In this document: piece after piece, positions 17,126-24,837 of the stretch
How the letters are laid out: the number at the start of each line of letters is the position of its first letter
How positions within the stretch are numbered: position 1 is the stretch's first letter
NCBI GenBank assembly: GCA_902470095.1
Contig: CABRFG010000002.1
Span: 27,733 to 91,732 of the forward strand
Direction of reading: 5' to 3'
DNA: 64,000 nucleotides
Origin: an uncultured Collinsella sp.
Lineage (GTDB): Bacteria; Actinomycetota; Coriobacteriia; Coriobacteriales; Coriobacteriaceae
Program-made: the position numbers and the translations under genes
The notes under the pieces: model-generated
The model's input: the letters and a program-made list of their open reading frames with translations, nothing else
Databases searched by the model: none
What the model was told of the DNA's origin: nothing

Positions 17126-17476
17126 ATGCGTGGCAATAGCAGGACCGCACATATAAACGTCAGGATGACCGATGAGGAGCGGGTCGCAATCGTGGCCCGC
17201 TCCTCCTTTTTCGGCATGCCCCCATCGACGTTCATGCGCGAGGCCGCGCTCAATCTCGGAGAGAAACCGGTCAAGATCGCCGACGAGTCGACCCTCCGGC
17301 AGATGCTCACCGAGATGAAGCGGCAGGGAAACAACCTTAACCAAGCCCAACGGGCCATTAACAAATACGGGGTCGACGGACAGACGGCACATCGGCTCTC
17401 GGAGGCCTTAAACCTCATAGCCCGCACGACCTCTCAACTCTCGGACCTTCTGTCAAAAACAAAGGAACAACCATGA
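17126..17476 (+). CDS. mobC: MobC-like relaxosome protein
   Basis: 116 aa. N-terminal ribbon-helix-helix-like region (HINVRMTDEERVAIVARS) followed by the MobC signature area LTEMKRQGNNLNQAQRAINKYG. MobC-type proteins bind oriT and help the relaxase melt and nick DNA. The gene starts 4 bases after the ATPase stop and its own stop overlaps the traG start (ATGA), so the transfer genes form one operon. Confidence 0.9.
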   Translation: MRGNSRTAHINVRMTDEERVAIVARSSFFGMPPSTFMREAALNLGEKPVKIADESTLRQMLTEMKRQGNNLNQAQRAINKYGVDGQTAHRLSEALNLIARTTSQLSDLLSKTKEQP

Positions 17477-19389
17477 AGACAAAGATACTCACGGCGCTCG
17501 TCACCTCAATTGTCCTCGCCGCGCTCGCCTGCCCGGTGCTCGCCTCCCCCATAGACCGCCTCGTCGCGGGGCTCCCGCTCGACGCGTCGTTCCTCCCCTC
17601 GGCGCTCGACGCAGCCACGGTTCTCGGCTGGTGGCTCTCGGGCTCATTCACCGTCTGCCCGGCGGGCACCGCCCTCACCCTCCTCCTCTCACTCTGTGCA
17701 TGCTCGCTCATCGCCTACTCAAGCGCCCTCAACGCGAGGGGCGAGGACGGCGGCGTGCTCGGGGACGCGCATGTGAAGACGGGCCGAGAGGTCGTGAGGG
17801 GCTCCGTCACATGGGATGGCTCGGCCAACCCCTCGTCGCGCGGGTTCGTCTACGGGTTCACCAAGCGGCGCGGCAAGCCCTGTTATCTCTTCGAGCCCAA
17901 GAAGATGATTTTCGTTTCCGGGGCCACTGGGTCAGGCAAGAGCCGCTTCCTCTACCTTCCCTCTATCGATTTGTTCTCGTACGGCGACGGCTCAAACGGC
18001 TCCGAGCCCGCGACCCTCGTCGTCTCCGACGTGAAGAACGAGCTCGTAGAGCTCACGGGCGACGAGCTGGCCCGTCGCGGCTACCGCGTCCTCCTGCTCG
18101 ACACGCAGCATCCCTATCGCGGCCAGAGGTTCAACCCGCTCAGGCAGGTGCTCGACCTCCACGCCGAGGGCCGGGACCAGGAGGCCGAGCAGGCGGCAGA
18201 CGCCATCGCTGAGCTCGTGGTACAGGACGACGAGAAGGGCAAGGGCTCGCACTGGACCGCGTCCGCGCGGGGGCTCCTGTCCGCCCTCGTCCTGCTGGTC
18301 TCCATGTCCGACGAGTGCCCCGAGGAGTCCAAGCACCTGGCGACCGTCTGCGAGGTGCTGGACCGTGGCACCGAGGCCGAGGGCGACGACCCGGCCGAAC
18401 CATTGAAGTCCGTCTTTCGCGCCCTGCCGAGCGGGCACCCCGCGAAGAACAGGGCCTCGCAGTTCGTCTCCTCGGGCGGCAACGAGCTCAGGAGTATCCT
18501 CTCGACGCTCAAGGTGGCGCTCCGCCCGTTCTCGTCAGCCCCGGTCGCATGGATGACGTCCGGGTCCGACATCGACCCGCGTTCGGTCCTTGAGAACAAG
18601 AGCGCCGTGTTCCTCCACGTGCTCGACGAGGGCTCGCCCTACAACTGCATAGCGGCGATATTCCTCTCGCAGCTCTGGGCGTCCGTCCAGGCCACCGCCG
18701 ACTCCAACGGCGGCAGGCTCCCCCGCCCCGTGCAGATACTCGGCGACGAGTGGGGCAACCTCCCCCGCGTCGAGTGCCTGCCCGCCCTCCTTTCACTTGG
18801 AAGGTCGTTCCAGATTTACTGGACGGGGGCAACGCAGGGTATATCCCAGCTTAATAAATACGGTGAGCGAGACGGGCGCAGGAAGATTCTCGCGAACTGC
18901 GGCGTCAAGGTCGCCATGAAGCTCGCCGAGGAGGAGGACCGCCGGTACTTCACCGAGCTCATAGGCAAGACCACCCGCCACACGCAGGGCACGAGCAGCA
19001 GCAAGGCGGCATCGGGCTCGTCGGCCTCGACCTCCTACAGCGAGAGCGCCGACGATGTGGTGCACGCATGGGAGTGGCGCGACATGGCCCCGGACCGAGA
19101 CGGGATAGTCGTCGTGAAACACGCGGACAACGGCATGCCCACCGAGCGAGCCGGGGTCTTCCGCTCACCCGTCACCGATTGCACTAAGACACCCACGAAG
19201 GAGCACTTCGACCTCGGGACTCCGGAGCACGAGACGGAGAAGCGCCGCGCTTATCAGAGGCGGCTGGACGAGGCCGCAGCCGGGAAGATGGGCGAGCGCG
19301 TCATCCCCTGGTGCCTCGAATGGCCCGAGCCGAAGAAGAAGGCGAAGGCCGAGCCGACCAGCAAGTTCAGCGGTCTCTCGCTCGACTAG
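17473..19389 (+). CDS. traG: Type IV coupling protein (VirD4/TraG family)
   Basis: 638 aa membrane ATPase that brings the relaxase-DNA complex to a secretion channel. Two N-terminal transmembrane segments (about residues 8-25 and 60-82), then a large cytoplasmic ATPase: Walker A GATGSGKS at about 150-157, the VVSDVKNEL block typical of TraG, Walker B-like QILGDEWGNLP, and WTGATQGISQL. The C-terminus is Lys/Glu-rich and probably contacts the relaxosome. Its presence without any other secretion gene is notable: many small mobilizable elements lack a coupling protein. Confidence 0.93.
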   Translation: MKTKILTALVTSIVLAALACPVLASPIDRLVAGLPLDASFLPSALDAATVLGWWLSGSFTVCPAGTALTLLLSLCACSLIAYSSALNARGEDGGVLGDAHVKTGREVVRGSVTWDGSANPSSRGFVYGFTKRRGKPCYLFEPKKMIFVSGATGSGKSRFLYLPSIDLFSYGDGSNGSEPATLVVSDVKNELVELTGDELARRGYRVLLLDTQHPYRGQRFNPLRQVLDLHAEGRDQEAEQAADAIAELVVQDDEKGKGSHWTASARGLLSALVLLVSMSDECPEESKHLATVCEVLDRGTEAEGDDPAEPLKSVFRALPSGHPAKNRASQFVSSGGNELRSILSTLKVALRPFSSAPVAWMTSGSDIDPRSVLENKSAVFLHVLDEGSPYNCIAAIFLSQLWASVQATADSNGGRLPRPVQILGDEWGNLPRVECLPALLSLGRSFQIYWTGATQGISQLNKYGERDGRRKILANCGVKVAMKLAEEEDRRYFTELIGKTTRHTQGTSSSKAASGSSASTSYSESADDVVHAWEWRDMAPDRDGIVVVKHADNGMPTERAGVFRSPVTDCTKTPTKEHFDLGTPEHETEKRRAYQRRLDEAAAGKMGERVIPWCLEWPEPKKKAKAEPTSKFSGLSLD

Positions 19390-19398
19390 GGAGGGCCC

Positions 19399-20337
19399 AT
19401 GACGGCAATCAAGCAGACGAGCGTTTGCAGCGAGGGGCACCTCTCCCGGCTCAGGGACTACCTCTCATGGGACAGGGACAAGGCGCTCGCGCACGACACC
19501 CAGAACATCATCGACGAAGACCGCTGGTTCCAGGAAATGACAGACACGAGGAGGGCCATGGGCCACGACAGGCCAGGGAAGGCGGGGGCCAAGTGCACCT
19601 ACATGCAGCACCAAATACTCGGTTTCCTCCCCGACGAGTGCGACCTCAACGGCGGAAAGATGACGCCTGAAATGTGCATGAAATACGCTCGGGCCTATGT
19701 GGCCGAGCGCTATCCGAACCAGGAGGTCGTGATGGTGCTTCACCGCGAGCGCTGCCGCGCGGACGGCACCGACCGCTATGCCGTGCACCTCGGCATCAAC
19801 CGCAGCGACCTTGAGACGGGCAGGAGGCTCGACGAGGGTCCCGCACGCAAGGCCGCAACCGCGAGGGTGAAGACCGTCCGCGCCTTGGACGAGAAGTATG
19901 GGCTCAGGCAGCTTGAGCGCGGCAAGGCCAACTCGCGCGTCCACGCGAGACAGCCGGGCAGGGAGGAACGCGACATGGCCCGCAAGGGGCAGGCCGAGCG
20001 CTCCGAGAACGCCCGCGTCCGCGTGGTGGTCGCCCGTCGCGTCGAGGAGGTCGGACGAATGAGGGACTGCCCCGACCGCATGGCCGAACTCGACCGGCGG
20101 CTCAGGCGAGACGGCATCGAGCTCGCGAGGTCGAAGGGCGGGAGCCTCCAGTACCGCTTCTTCTCGAAGGCTCTCGGGGCTGTGCGGAAGGTCAACGGCG
20201 GCAGGCTCGGCTTCGCGGTCGACCGCTCAACCGGCCTCGTCGTCCGCTTTACGCTGCGCGGGATAGCGACGGCGATGAGGGCGTTCTGGGAACTTGAGCG
20301 CAAGTCGTGGGAGAACCAGAACGGGCGAGGGGACTGA
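19399..20337 (+). CDS. Relaxase/mobilization nuclease-like protein
   Basis: 312 aa, expected to nick oriT and pilot the strand. The region QEVVMVLHRERCRADGTDRYAVHLGINRSD resembles the histidine motif of MOBP-type relaxases (usual pattern H...D....HIHxxxN), but only H-x-G remains where HxH is normal, so metal binding may be altered. Possible catalytic tyrosines are Y23 (RDYLSW) and Y67. The C-terminal part has conserved-looking LARSKGGSLQYRFFSK. GGGAGGG lies 7 bases before the ATG. Position after traG and before a hairpin-rich 440-bp gap supports the assignment; biochemical activity is uncertain. Confidence 0.75.
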   Translation: MTAIKQTSVCSEGHLSRLRDYLSWDRDKALAHDTQNIIDEDRWFQEMTDTRRAMGHDRPGKAGAKCTYMQHQILGFLPDECDLNGGKMTPEMCMKYARAYVAERYPNQEVVMVLHRERCRADGTDRYAVHLGINRSDLETGRRLDEGPARKAATARVKTVRALDEKYGLRQLERGKANSRVHARQPGREERDMARKGQAERSENARVRVVVARRVEEVGRMRDCPDRMAELDRRLRRDGIELARSKGGSLQYRFFSKALGAVRKVNGGRLGFAVDRSTGLVVRFTLRGIATAMRAFWELERKSWENQNGRGD

Positions 20338-20414
20338 ACGCTTGGGCCGGGACGCAACAAGAGTCCCAGCTTATTATTGGCGGGAGCGACCTCGGAGCGG
20401 TTCGCCGCCCCGCC

Positions 20415-20634
20415 GCAGGCGGGCAAGATGATTCCGTGCAACGGAATCCATATCTTGCCTGCACGGAGCGAGCCGGTTGCCGAGGCAACGCGAGCCCGGA
20501 CAGGTGAGCGCCGGCTGAGCGGAGGCGGACGAAACGCGACCCTGGGGAGCGTTGCCAGGGAGCCGCAGCGAGAGCGACGCCGTGCGTCGCGGGGGTCCCG
20601 CCCATAAGCGGGACCCATCGGCCTCAAGGCCGAT
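20415..20634. other. Hairpin-rich non-coding region, candidate oriT
   Basis: The 438 bp between the relaxase-like gene and the restriction gene (20338-20775) holds four inverted repeats: 20415-20462 (GGCAAGAT...ATCTTGCC enclosing ATTCCGT-GCA-ACGGAAT), 20476-20489 (GTTGCC-GA-GGCAAC), 20593-20616 (GGGTCCCGC/GCGGGACCC) and 20617-20634 (ATCGGCCT-CA-AGGCCGAT). oriT sites are normally next to mob genes and carry inverted repeats beside nic. The last two hairpins may instead end the mob operon transcript. No nic site is recognised. Confidence 0.5.
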
Positions 20635-20775
20635 CGCTACGCGACAACCTCGAATCGCTACCGTTCGATAATTCCGATTGGAAGTAGTTTTCCTTTGCTC
20701 TATAGCCGGAGGTTAAACTGTTGGATATCTTTGTCGCGATTCAATTCGCACCAGCTCGTTATCAAAGGATTTCAC

Positions 20776-22700
20776 ATGGCCAGGAAAGAAGCCGCACTCG
20801 ACCTTTGGGTTGCCGACAGGCTCCACGAATGTGATATTGAGTTCACATCACAGGGGAGCAACATCAAAGAAATCGACAACGCCCTCAAGGACGCATCCAA
20901 GCGCGGAACGGGAAACGCTGGCTATCCTGAATACGTTTCGAAAATTGGCCGCTTTGTTCTTGTCATCGAAGATAAGGCGAGCCAGAGCCGACATGAAAAG
21001 CTAACAGATTCTGACATCCTCGACATGAGCACCGAGGCCGTTACCGATTATGCCGTCAACGGTGCCTATCACTACGCCTCGCACATCGCAAAGAAGAGCC
21101 CTTTCACTGAGGTCTTCGCCGTTGGGGTTTCAGGGGACCCCAAGCATCACACCATATCTCCCGTGTTCGTGAATGACCGAGAAGGCTACAAGAGGCTCCC
21201 AGACCTCGAATCGTTCACTTGGCTCTCACCGAGCAACATCGTTGAATACTACACACGGTATGTTCTTGACGAACAAACCGACGTCGAGAAGACCACCGAA
21301 CAAATTCTCAAAGATGCGGCAGAGCTTCACGAATATCTTCGCACCTACGGCTCCATCAAGGACCAAGACAAGGCTCTTGTGGTAGCGGGGATTCTTCTAG
21401 CTTTGGATGAAATCGAATACGGCGGATTCTCAATCGATTCCCTTACCGGGGACCAGACCGAAGGCATGCGCGACGGCGATAAGCTGATGAACGCCATTCG
21501 TGGAAGACTCACGCGCTCCAACGTCGGACCAGATGTGAAGAAAAACAAGCTTCTTGCTGAGTTTGGCATTGTTCAAACAAGCTTTCGCTTAAACGAGGTC
21601 AATGACACCCTAGGAATGACCCCGTTGCACTACTACACGAACTTCCTTAACGAACACGTTTTCAAAAGCATCAAGTACCAGCAGACTTCTGAAGACTTCA
21701 TAGGTCGCTTTTACGGCGAGTTTATGAGCTATTCCGGCGGGGATGGCCAAACGCTCGGCATCGTACTCACGCCAAAGCACATCTGCGACCTTATGTGTGA
21801 GCTCGTAGATGTTAAGCCTACAGATACGGTGCTTGACCCAACATGCGGAACGGCGGGATTTCTCATCGCCGCCATGCATCGCATGCTTTCTTCTGCAACC
21901 AGCGAGCAGCAACGCAAAGACATTAAGAAAAAGCGCCTTCACGGCATCGAGCTCCAAAGCAACATGTTTGCAGTCGCGGCTGCAAACATGATTCTTAGGC
22001 GAGACGGAAACAGTAACCTCGAATGCTGCGATTTCCTCAAGCAAAACCCGGCCCAGATACAGCTCAAAGGGGCAACGGTCGGGCTGATGAATCCTCCATA
22101 CAGCCAAGGAACCAAAGCGGATCCAAGCCAATACGAGCTATCTTTTGTGGAACGTCTTCTCGACTCTCTCACAATAGGTGCGAGAGCGGCGGTCATCGTT
22201 CCGCAATCATCTATGACCGGAAAAGCAAAGCCGAGAAGGAGTTCAAGGTCTCCATCCTCAAGCATCACACCCTCGAAGGCGTTATTACGTGCAACACCGA
22301 TACATTCTATGGGGTCGGCACGAATCCCGTCATAGCCGTGTTCACCGCCGGCGAACCACATGACCCTGAAAAGGAATGCCGTTTCATCGACTTTAGGGAT
22401 GATGGTTATGAGGTAAGGGCGCACGTCGGCCTGGTCGAAGGCGACTCTGCAAAGGACAGAAAGCAGCATCTTCTTGACGTTTGGAACGGCCGCGAAGACG
22501 CCCCATCGAAATTCTGCGTCAGCTCGACCGTCAAGCCGGATGACGAGTGGCTGCACAGCTTCTATTACTTCAACGACGAGATACCTACCGAAGAGGATTT
22601 CGAGAAGGCAATAGCCGATTATCTAACATTCCAGCTAGACATGGTTTCTCATGGTCGTAGCTATCTCTTCGAGGAGGGCCCCGATGCTCGATTTGAATAA
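20776..22700 (+). pseudogene. Type IIB (BcgI-like) restriction-modification subunit, frameshifted
   Basis: Fused endonuclease-methyltransferase, about 641 aa when read through, close to BcgI A subunit size. N-terminal nuclease: P51-E52 ... E65-D66-K67 (VIEDKA), a PD-ExK pattern. Central methyltransferase: motif I DPTCGTAGF (D354) and motif IV NPPY (N439), as in N6-adenine enzymes. At A-run 22221-22224 the frame breaks: VPQSSMTGK continues as SKAEKEFKVSILKHHTLEGVI only in the -1 frame, ending TAA 22698-22700. One extra A would restore one open frame. So it is either inactivated, phase-variable, corrected by slippage, or a sequencing error. ATG 20776 has AAAGG 7 bases upstream. Its end overlaps the specificity gene by 17 bp. 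Confidence 0.85.
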
Positions 22701-23775
22701 CAGGGATTGGGCACCCTTTAAAATCTCGGATTTATTTCAACCGGCTCGCGGCACCGAAAAAAACATGACCTCCCTTCAGGTCGGAGACGTTCCACTTATT
22801 TCCGCTCGCAACTGCGACAACGGCGTAAAGGCTTTTGTCTCTATCCCAAACGAAAGACTTCATCGTGGCCACGCCATCACTCTAAACAACGACGGCGATG
22901 GCGGAGCGGGTCTCGCATACTACCAACCAATGGAGTTCGCTCTCGACACCCACGTAACGGACTTAAGGCCAAGAGACTCAATCGGAAACCTCTCAAGATA
23001 TGCCATGCAATTCGTGGCCGCATCCATTTCTAAACAGCGAACGCTATTCGGCCACGGAAGGTCGATCAGCCTAAAACGGCTCAATTTGCTACGAGTAATG
23101 CTTCCCATCGATGAGTCCAGCAATCCCGATTGGCAGTTCATGGAGGATTACATCCGCGAGCGAGAAGCCGTTCAAGTCCAGCGCTGCCGCGAATTCCTGA
23201 TGAAGCGCATCGCCTCCATCGAGAGAGAGAGAGTAAATAACCCCGAGTTCGACCACTCCTCACTGCACGAAAGAGATTGGAAATCGTACTCAATCAGCCA
23301 AATATTCGACATTCGTTCCGGGAGGCGCTTGGAATCTCGTAACCGAAAGTATGGAAGACGACCGTTTATTGGGGCGCTTGACAATAGCAACGGGATTGCC
23401 GGTTTTACGGCTGATAAGAATTCGTCGCTCGACAACAATGTCCTTGGCGTGAACTATAACGGTAATGGCGTCTGCCTTGGGTTCTACCACCCCTATGAGT
23501 GCATTTTCTCCGATGACGTTAAACGCTTTCACGTCAAGAACAACAAGGGTAACGAGTTTATCTACCTCTTCCTAAAAGTCGCCATCCAGCAGCAAAAGAG
23601 CAAGTTTGGCTATCTGTACAAGTTCAATGCTACAAGGATGGCACGCCAGACAATTATGCTTCCCTCTGTAAACGGTGGCGAGCCAGACTTCACTTTCATG
23701 GAATTATTTGGAATGTCGATTACTCTCCAGCTGCTTCTGAAGCAACTGGCCTACTTAGAAAAAATGCCTGCCTAG
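22684..23775 (+). CDS. Specificity (S) subunit of BcgI-like type IIB restriction system
   Basis: 363 aa with two target-recognition domains: the first starts WAPFKISDLFQPARG, the second WKSYSISQIFDIRSGRRLE, each followed by a PLISA / PFIGA block and ending with a long helix (EDYIREREAVQVQRCREFLM and the C-terminal LLLKQLAYLEKM). Two domains imply a split recognition site; in BcgI the complex cuts on both sides of it. Start ATG 22684 has GAGGAGG 8 bases upstream and overlaps the end of the methylase frame. Intact, with lower GC than the mob genes. Confidence 0.9.
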   Translation: MLDLNNRDWAPFKISDLFQPARGTEKNMTSLQVGDVPLISARNCDNGVKAFVSIPNERLHRGHAITLNNDGDGGAGLAYYQPMEFALDTHVTDLRPRDSIGNLSRYAMQFVAASISKQRTLFGHGRSISLKRLNLLRVMLPIDESSNPDWQFMEDYIREREAVQVQRCREFLMKRIASIERERVNNPEFDHSSLHERDWKSYSISQIFDIRSGRRLESRNRKYGRRPFIGALDNSNGIAGFTADKNSSLDNNVLGVNYNGNGVCLGFYHPYECIFSDDVKRFHVKNNKGNEFIYLFLKVAIQQQKSKFGYLYKFNATRMARQTIMLPSVNGGEPDFTFMELFGMSITLQLLLKQLAYLEKMPA

Positions 23776-23780
23776 CAGAA

Positions 23781-23951
23781 GGGCGAGTTTTCAACGGTCC
23801 TCGGTGTCGGAGGGTCCCAAGCGTAACCCGAAGACGCCGGGGGCTGTTGGAAACTCGCCCATCTCACAGCAACGTCACCCTAGGCTTTCAACGCTTTCCA
23901 TAGTCGGAGGGCTTCTTATAAGCCCGCAGGCTGTGGAAAGGGTTGAAAACC
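23781..23951. repeat. Two tandem long structured hairpins sharing one internal-loop module
   Basis: Hairpin 1, 23781-23860: about 28 paired positions (outer GGGCGAGTTT/AAACTCGCCC). Hairpin 2, 23883-23951 (outer TTTCAAC/GTTGAAA). Both contain GTC-GGA-GGG opposite CCC-GNA-GRC, that is, an identical purine-rich internal loop flanked by the same pairs. There is no T-run. The copies differ in stem sequence but keep pairing. They follow the S-subunit stop by 5 bp and precede the right end of the element. See findings. Confidence 0.7.
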
Positions 23952-24015
23952 GGATATTTGGGTGAAATATCGGAGTGAAATATGTAGGCGAGCTGTTTTC
24001 ATCATAGAACTTTCT

Positions 24016-24036
24016 TTCACCCCTTTTTCACCCCTC
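24016..24036 (+). repeat. Right arm-type direct repeat of the element
   Basis: Matches 13636-13656 at 20 of 21 positions and lies about 70 bp inside the right attachment site; a likely integrase arm site. Confidence 0.6.
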
Positions 24037-24061
24037 GACCGTCTATTTACCTCTATCCATA

Positions 24062-24098
24062 CAGAAACAGGCCAGACGATTTATACCGTCTGACCTGC
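24062..24098 (-). terminator. Terminator of tRNA-Arg(CCU), carried by the element
   Basis: On the minus strand CAGGTCAGACG pairs with CGTCTGGCCTG (one mismatch), followed by TTTCTGT. It begins 10 bases after the tRNA CCA. It belongs to the inserted DNA, so the element supplies a new terminator with the new tRNA 3' half. Confidence 0.75.
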
Positions 24099-24107
24099 AT
24101 TTTCTTC

Positions 24108-24183
24108 TGGTGCCCCCGGTGCGATTCGAACGCACGACACCCGCTTTAGGAGAGCGGTGCTCTATCCCCTGAGCTACGGAGGC
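24108..24183 (-). tRNA. tRNA-Arg, anticodon CCU (reads AGG)
   Basis: 76 nt including encoded CCA. Acceptor GCCTCCG pairs with CGGGGGC, D-arm AGCTCAGGGGATAGAGC, anticodon loop CTCCTAA (anticodon CCT), T-arm GTGCG-TTCGAAT-CGCAC fully paired. The 3' half is shared with attL at 13484-13528 and is probably element-derived. Confidence 0.97.
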
Positions 24184-24241
24184 ATGTTGTACTAGTGTAG
24201 CAGATTTACTGCATCGCAATACGTCGCATGGCTAGACTTCG

Positions 24242-24310
24242 AAGTTGCGGTGGAATAGTTCCTGTCTGAAGCATCTAAAGCCGTATTTAGGAACTATTTC
24301 ACCGCAACTT
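24242..24310. repeat. Dispersed hairpin, family A, copy 1
   Basis: 22-bp arms starting AAGTTGCGGTGGAATAGT and ending ATTTCACCGCAACTT, one G-T pair, 25-base loop. Sister copies at 35018-35084 and 49067-49133. Located between the tRNA and the manO stop, so it may end the PTS transcript. Confidence 0.85.
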
Positions 24311-24318
24311 ATGAGGAG

Positions 24319-24717
24319 CTAGTTACCTTTGTGGAAGAGGTTTTTGATAACGGAGGGGATGCTCTTGGCGCCCTTGGCAGTCACATCGATAAAGTCGGGC
24401 GATCGCACGAGCTTATCCTCGTCGACGTACTTGCGGACGGCACGAAGCGTCTCTTTGTCGTCGCGCGTCGAAAACGTAAAGTGACCGTTGTCCTTGGTGA
24501 AGATGGCAAAACGCGTGATCTTCTTGGTGCCGCGTAAAACCTCGGCGGCAATATAGTCGACCTCGTCCCACGGGATTTGAATATAATCCTCGGGATTGCG
24601 CTCGTTGTAATACTCGAACGCCTTATTGCCCACCATCACGTTACCGTGGCTGGTAAGCCCCATCAGGCAGGTTGCCGGCGTTGCCAGATCGACCGTGCTG
24701 TTCTGAGATTGCGCCAT
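24319..24717 (-). CDS. manO: DUF956 protein, ManO-like, of the mannose PTS operon
   Basis: 132 aa. Matches the DUF956 family by pattern (TCLMGLTSHGNVMVGNKAFEYYNERNPEDYIQIPWDEV). Members sit at the end of mannose/sorbose-type PTS operons; in lactic acid bacteria ManO is reported to influence man operon expression, but the mechanism is not clear. No membrane segment. The frame is open to 24768, but ATG 24717 (MAQSQNST) has GAGG upstream. It follows manZ after a hairpin terminator or attenuator. Confidence 0.88.
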   Translation of the reverse strand: MAQSQNSTVDLATPATCLMGLTSHGNVMVGNKAFEYYNERNPEDYIQIPWDEVDYIAAEVLRGTKKITRFAIFTKDNGHFTFSTRDDKETLRAVRKYVDEDKLVRSPDFIDVTAKGAKSIPSVIKNLFHKGN

Positions 24718-24745
24718 GCGCGCCTCGCCCTCCAAATAAAACAAT

Positions 24746-24786
24746 CGGACCGCATCCAGTGTACCCACCGGGTGCGGTCCGTTTCA
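24746..24786 (-). terminator. Attenuator/terminator between manZ and manO
   Basis: Minus strand: CGGACCGCA(CC) pairs with (GG)TGCGGTCCG around an 18-base loop, followed by ATTGTTTTATTT. It separates manZ from manO and probably lowers manO expression. Confidence 0.65.
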
Positions 24787-24837
24787 ATGGCTCAAAAGCC
24801 CTTGCCTAGCAATTCTCGGTCTTAAGCCGAAGCGTGC

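Larger units (their letters stand above)
13484..24152. mobile_element. Integrative mobilizable element in tRNA-Arg(CCU)
   Basis: About 10.7 kb bounded by repeats of the tRNA-Arg 3' half. Gene order: integrase, unknown, HTH protein, DnaB-like ATPase, MobC-like, VirD4/TraG-like coupling protein, relaxase-like, then a type IIB restriction-modification pair. All genes are on the plus strand. No type IV secretion channel genes (VirB4, VirB6 and so on) are present, so it should need a helper conjugation system although it brings its own coupling protein. Codon and base composition in the restriction genes (more A/T) differs from the GC-rich transfer genes, suggesting separate origins. The element replaces the tRNA 3' half and also supplies a terminator, keeping the tRNA functional. 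Confidence 0.9.

Noticed and set aside
23776..24060. Retron or type III toxin-antitoxin RNA in the tandem hairpins
   Set aside because: No reverse transcriptase and no ToxN-like gene nearby; hairpin design is unlike known msr/msd or ToxI repeats.
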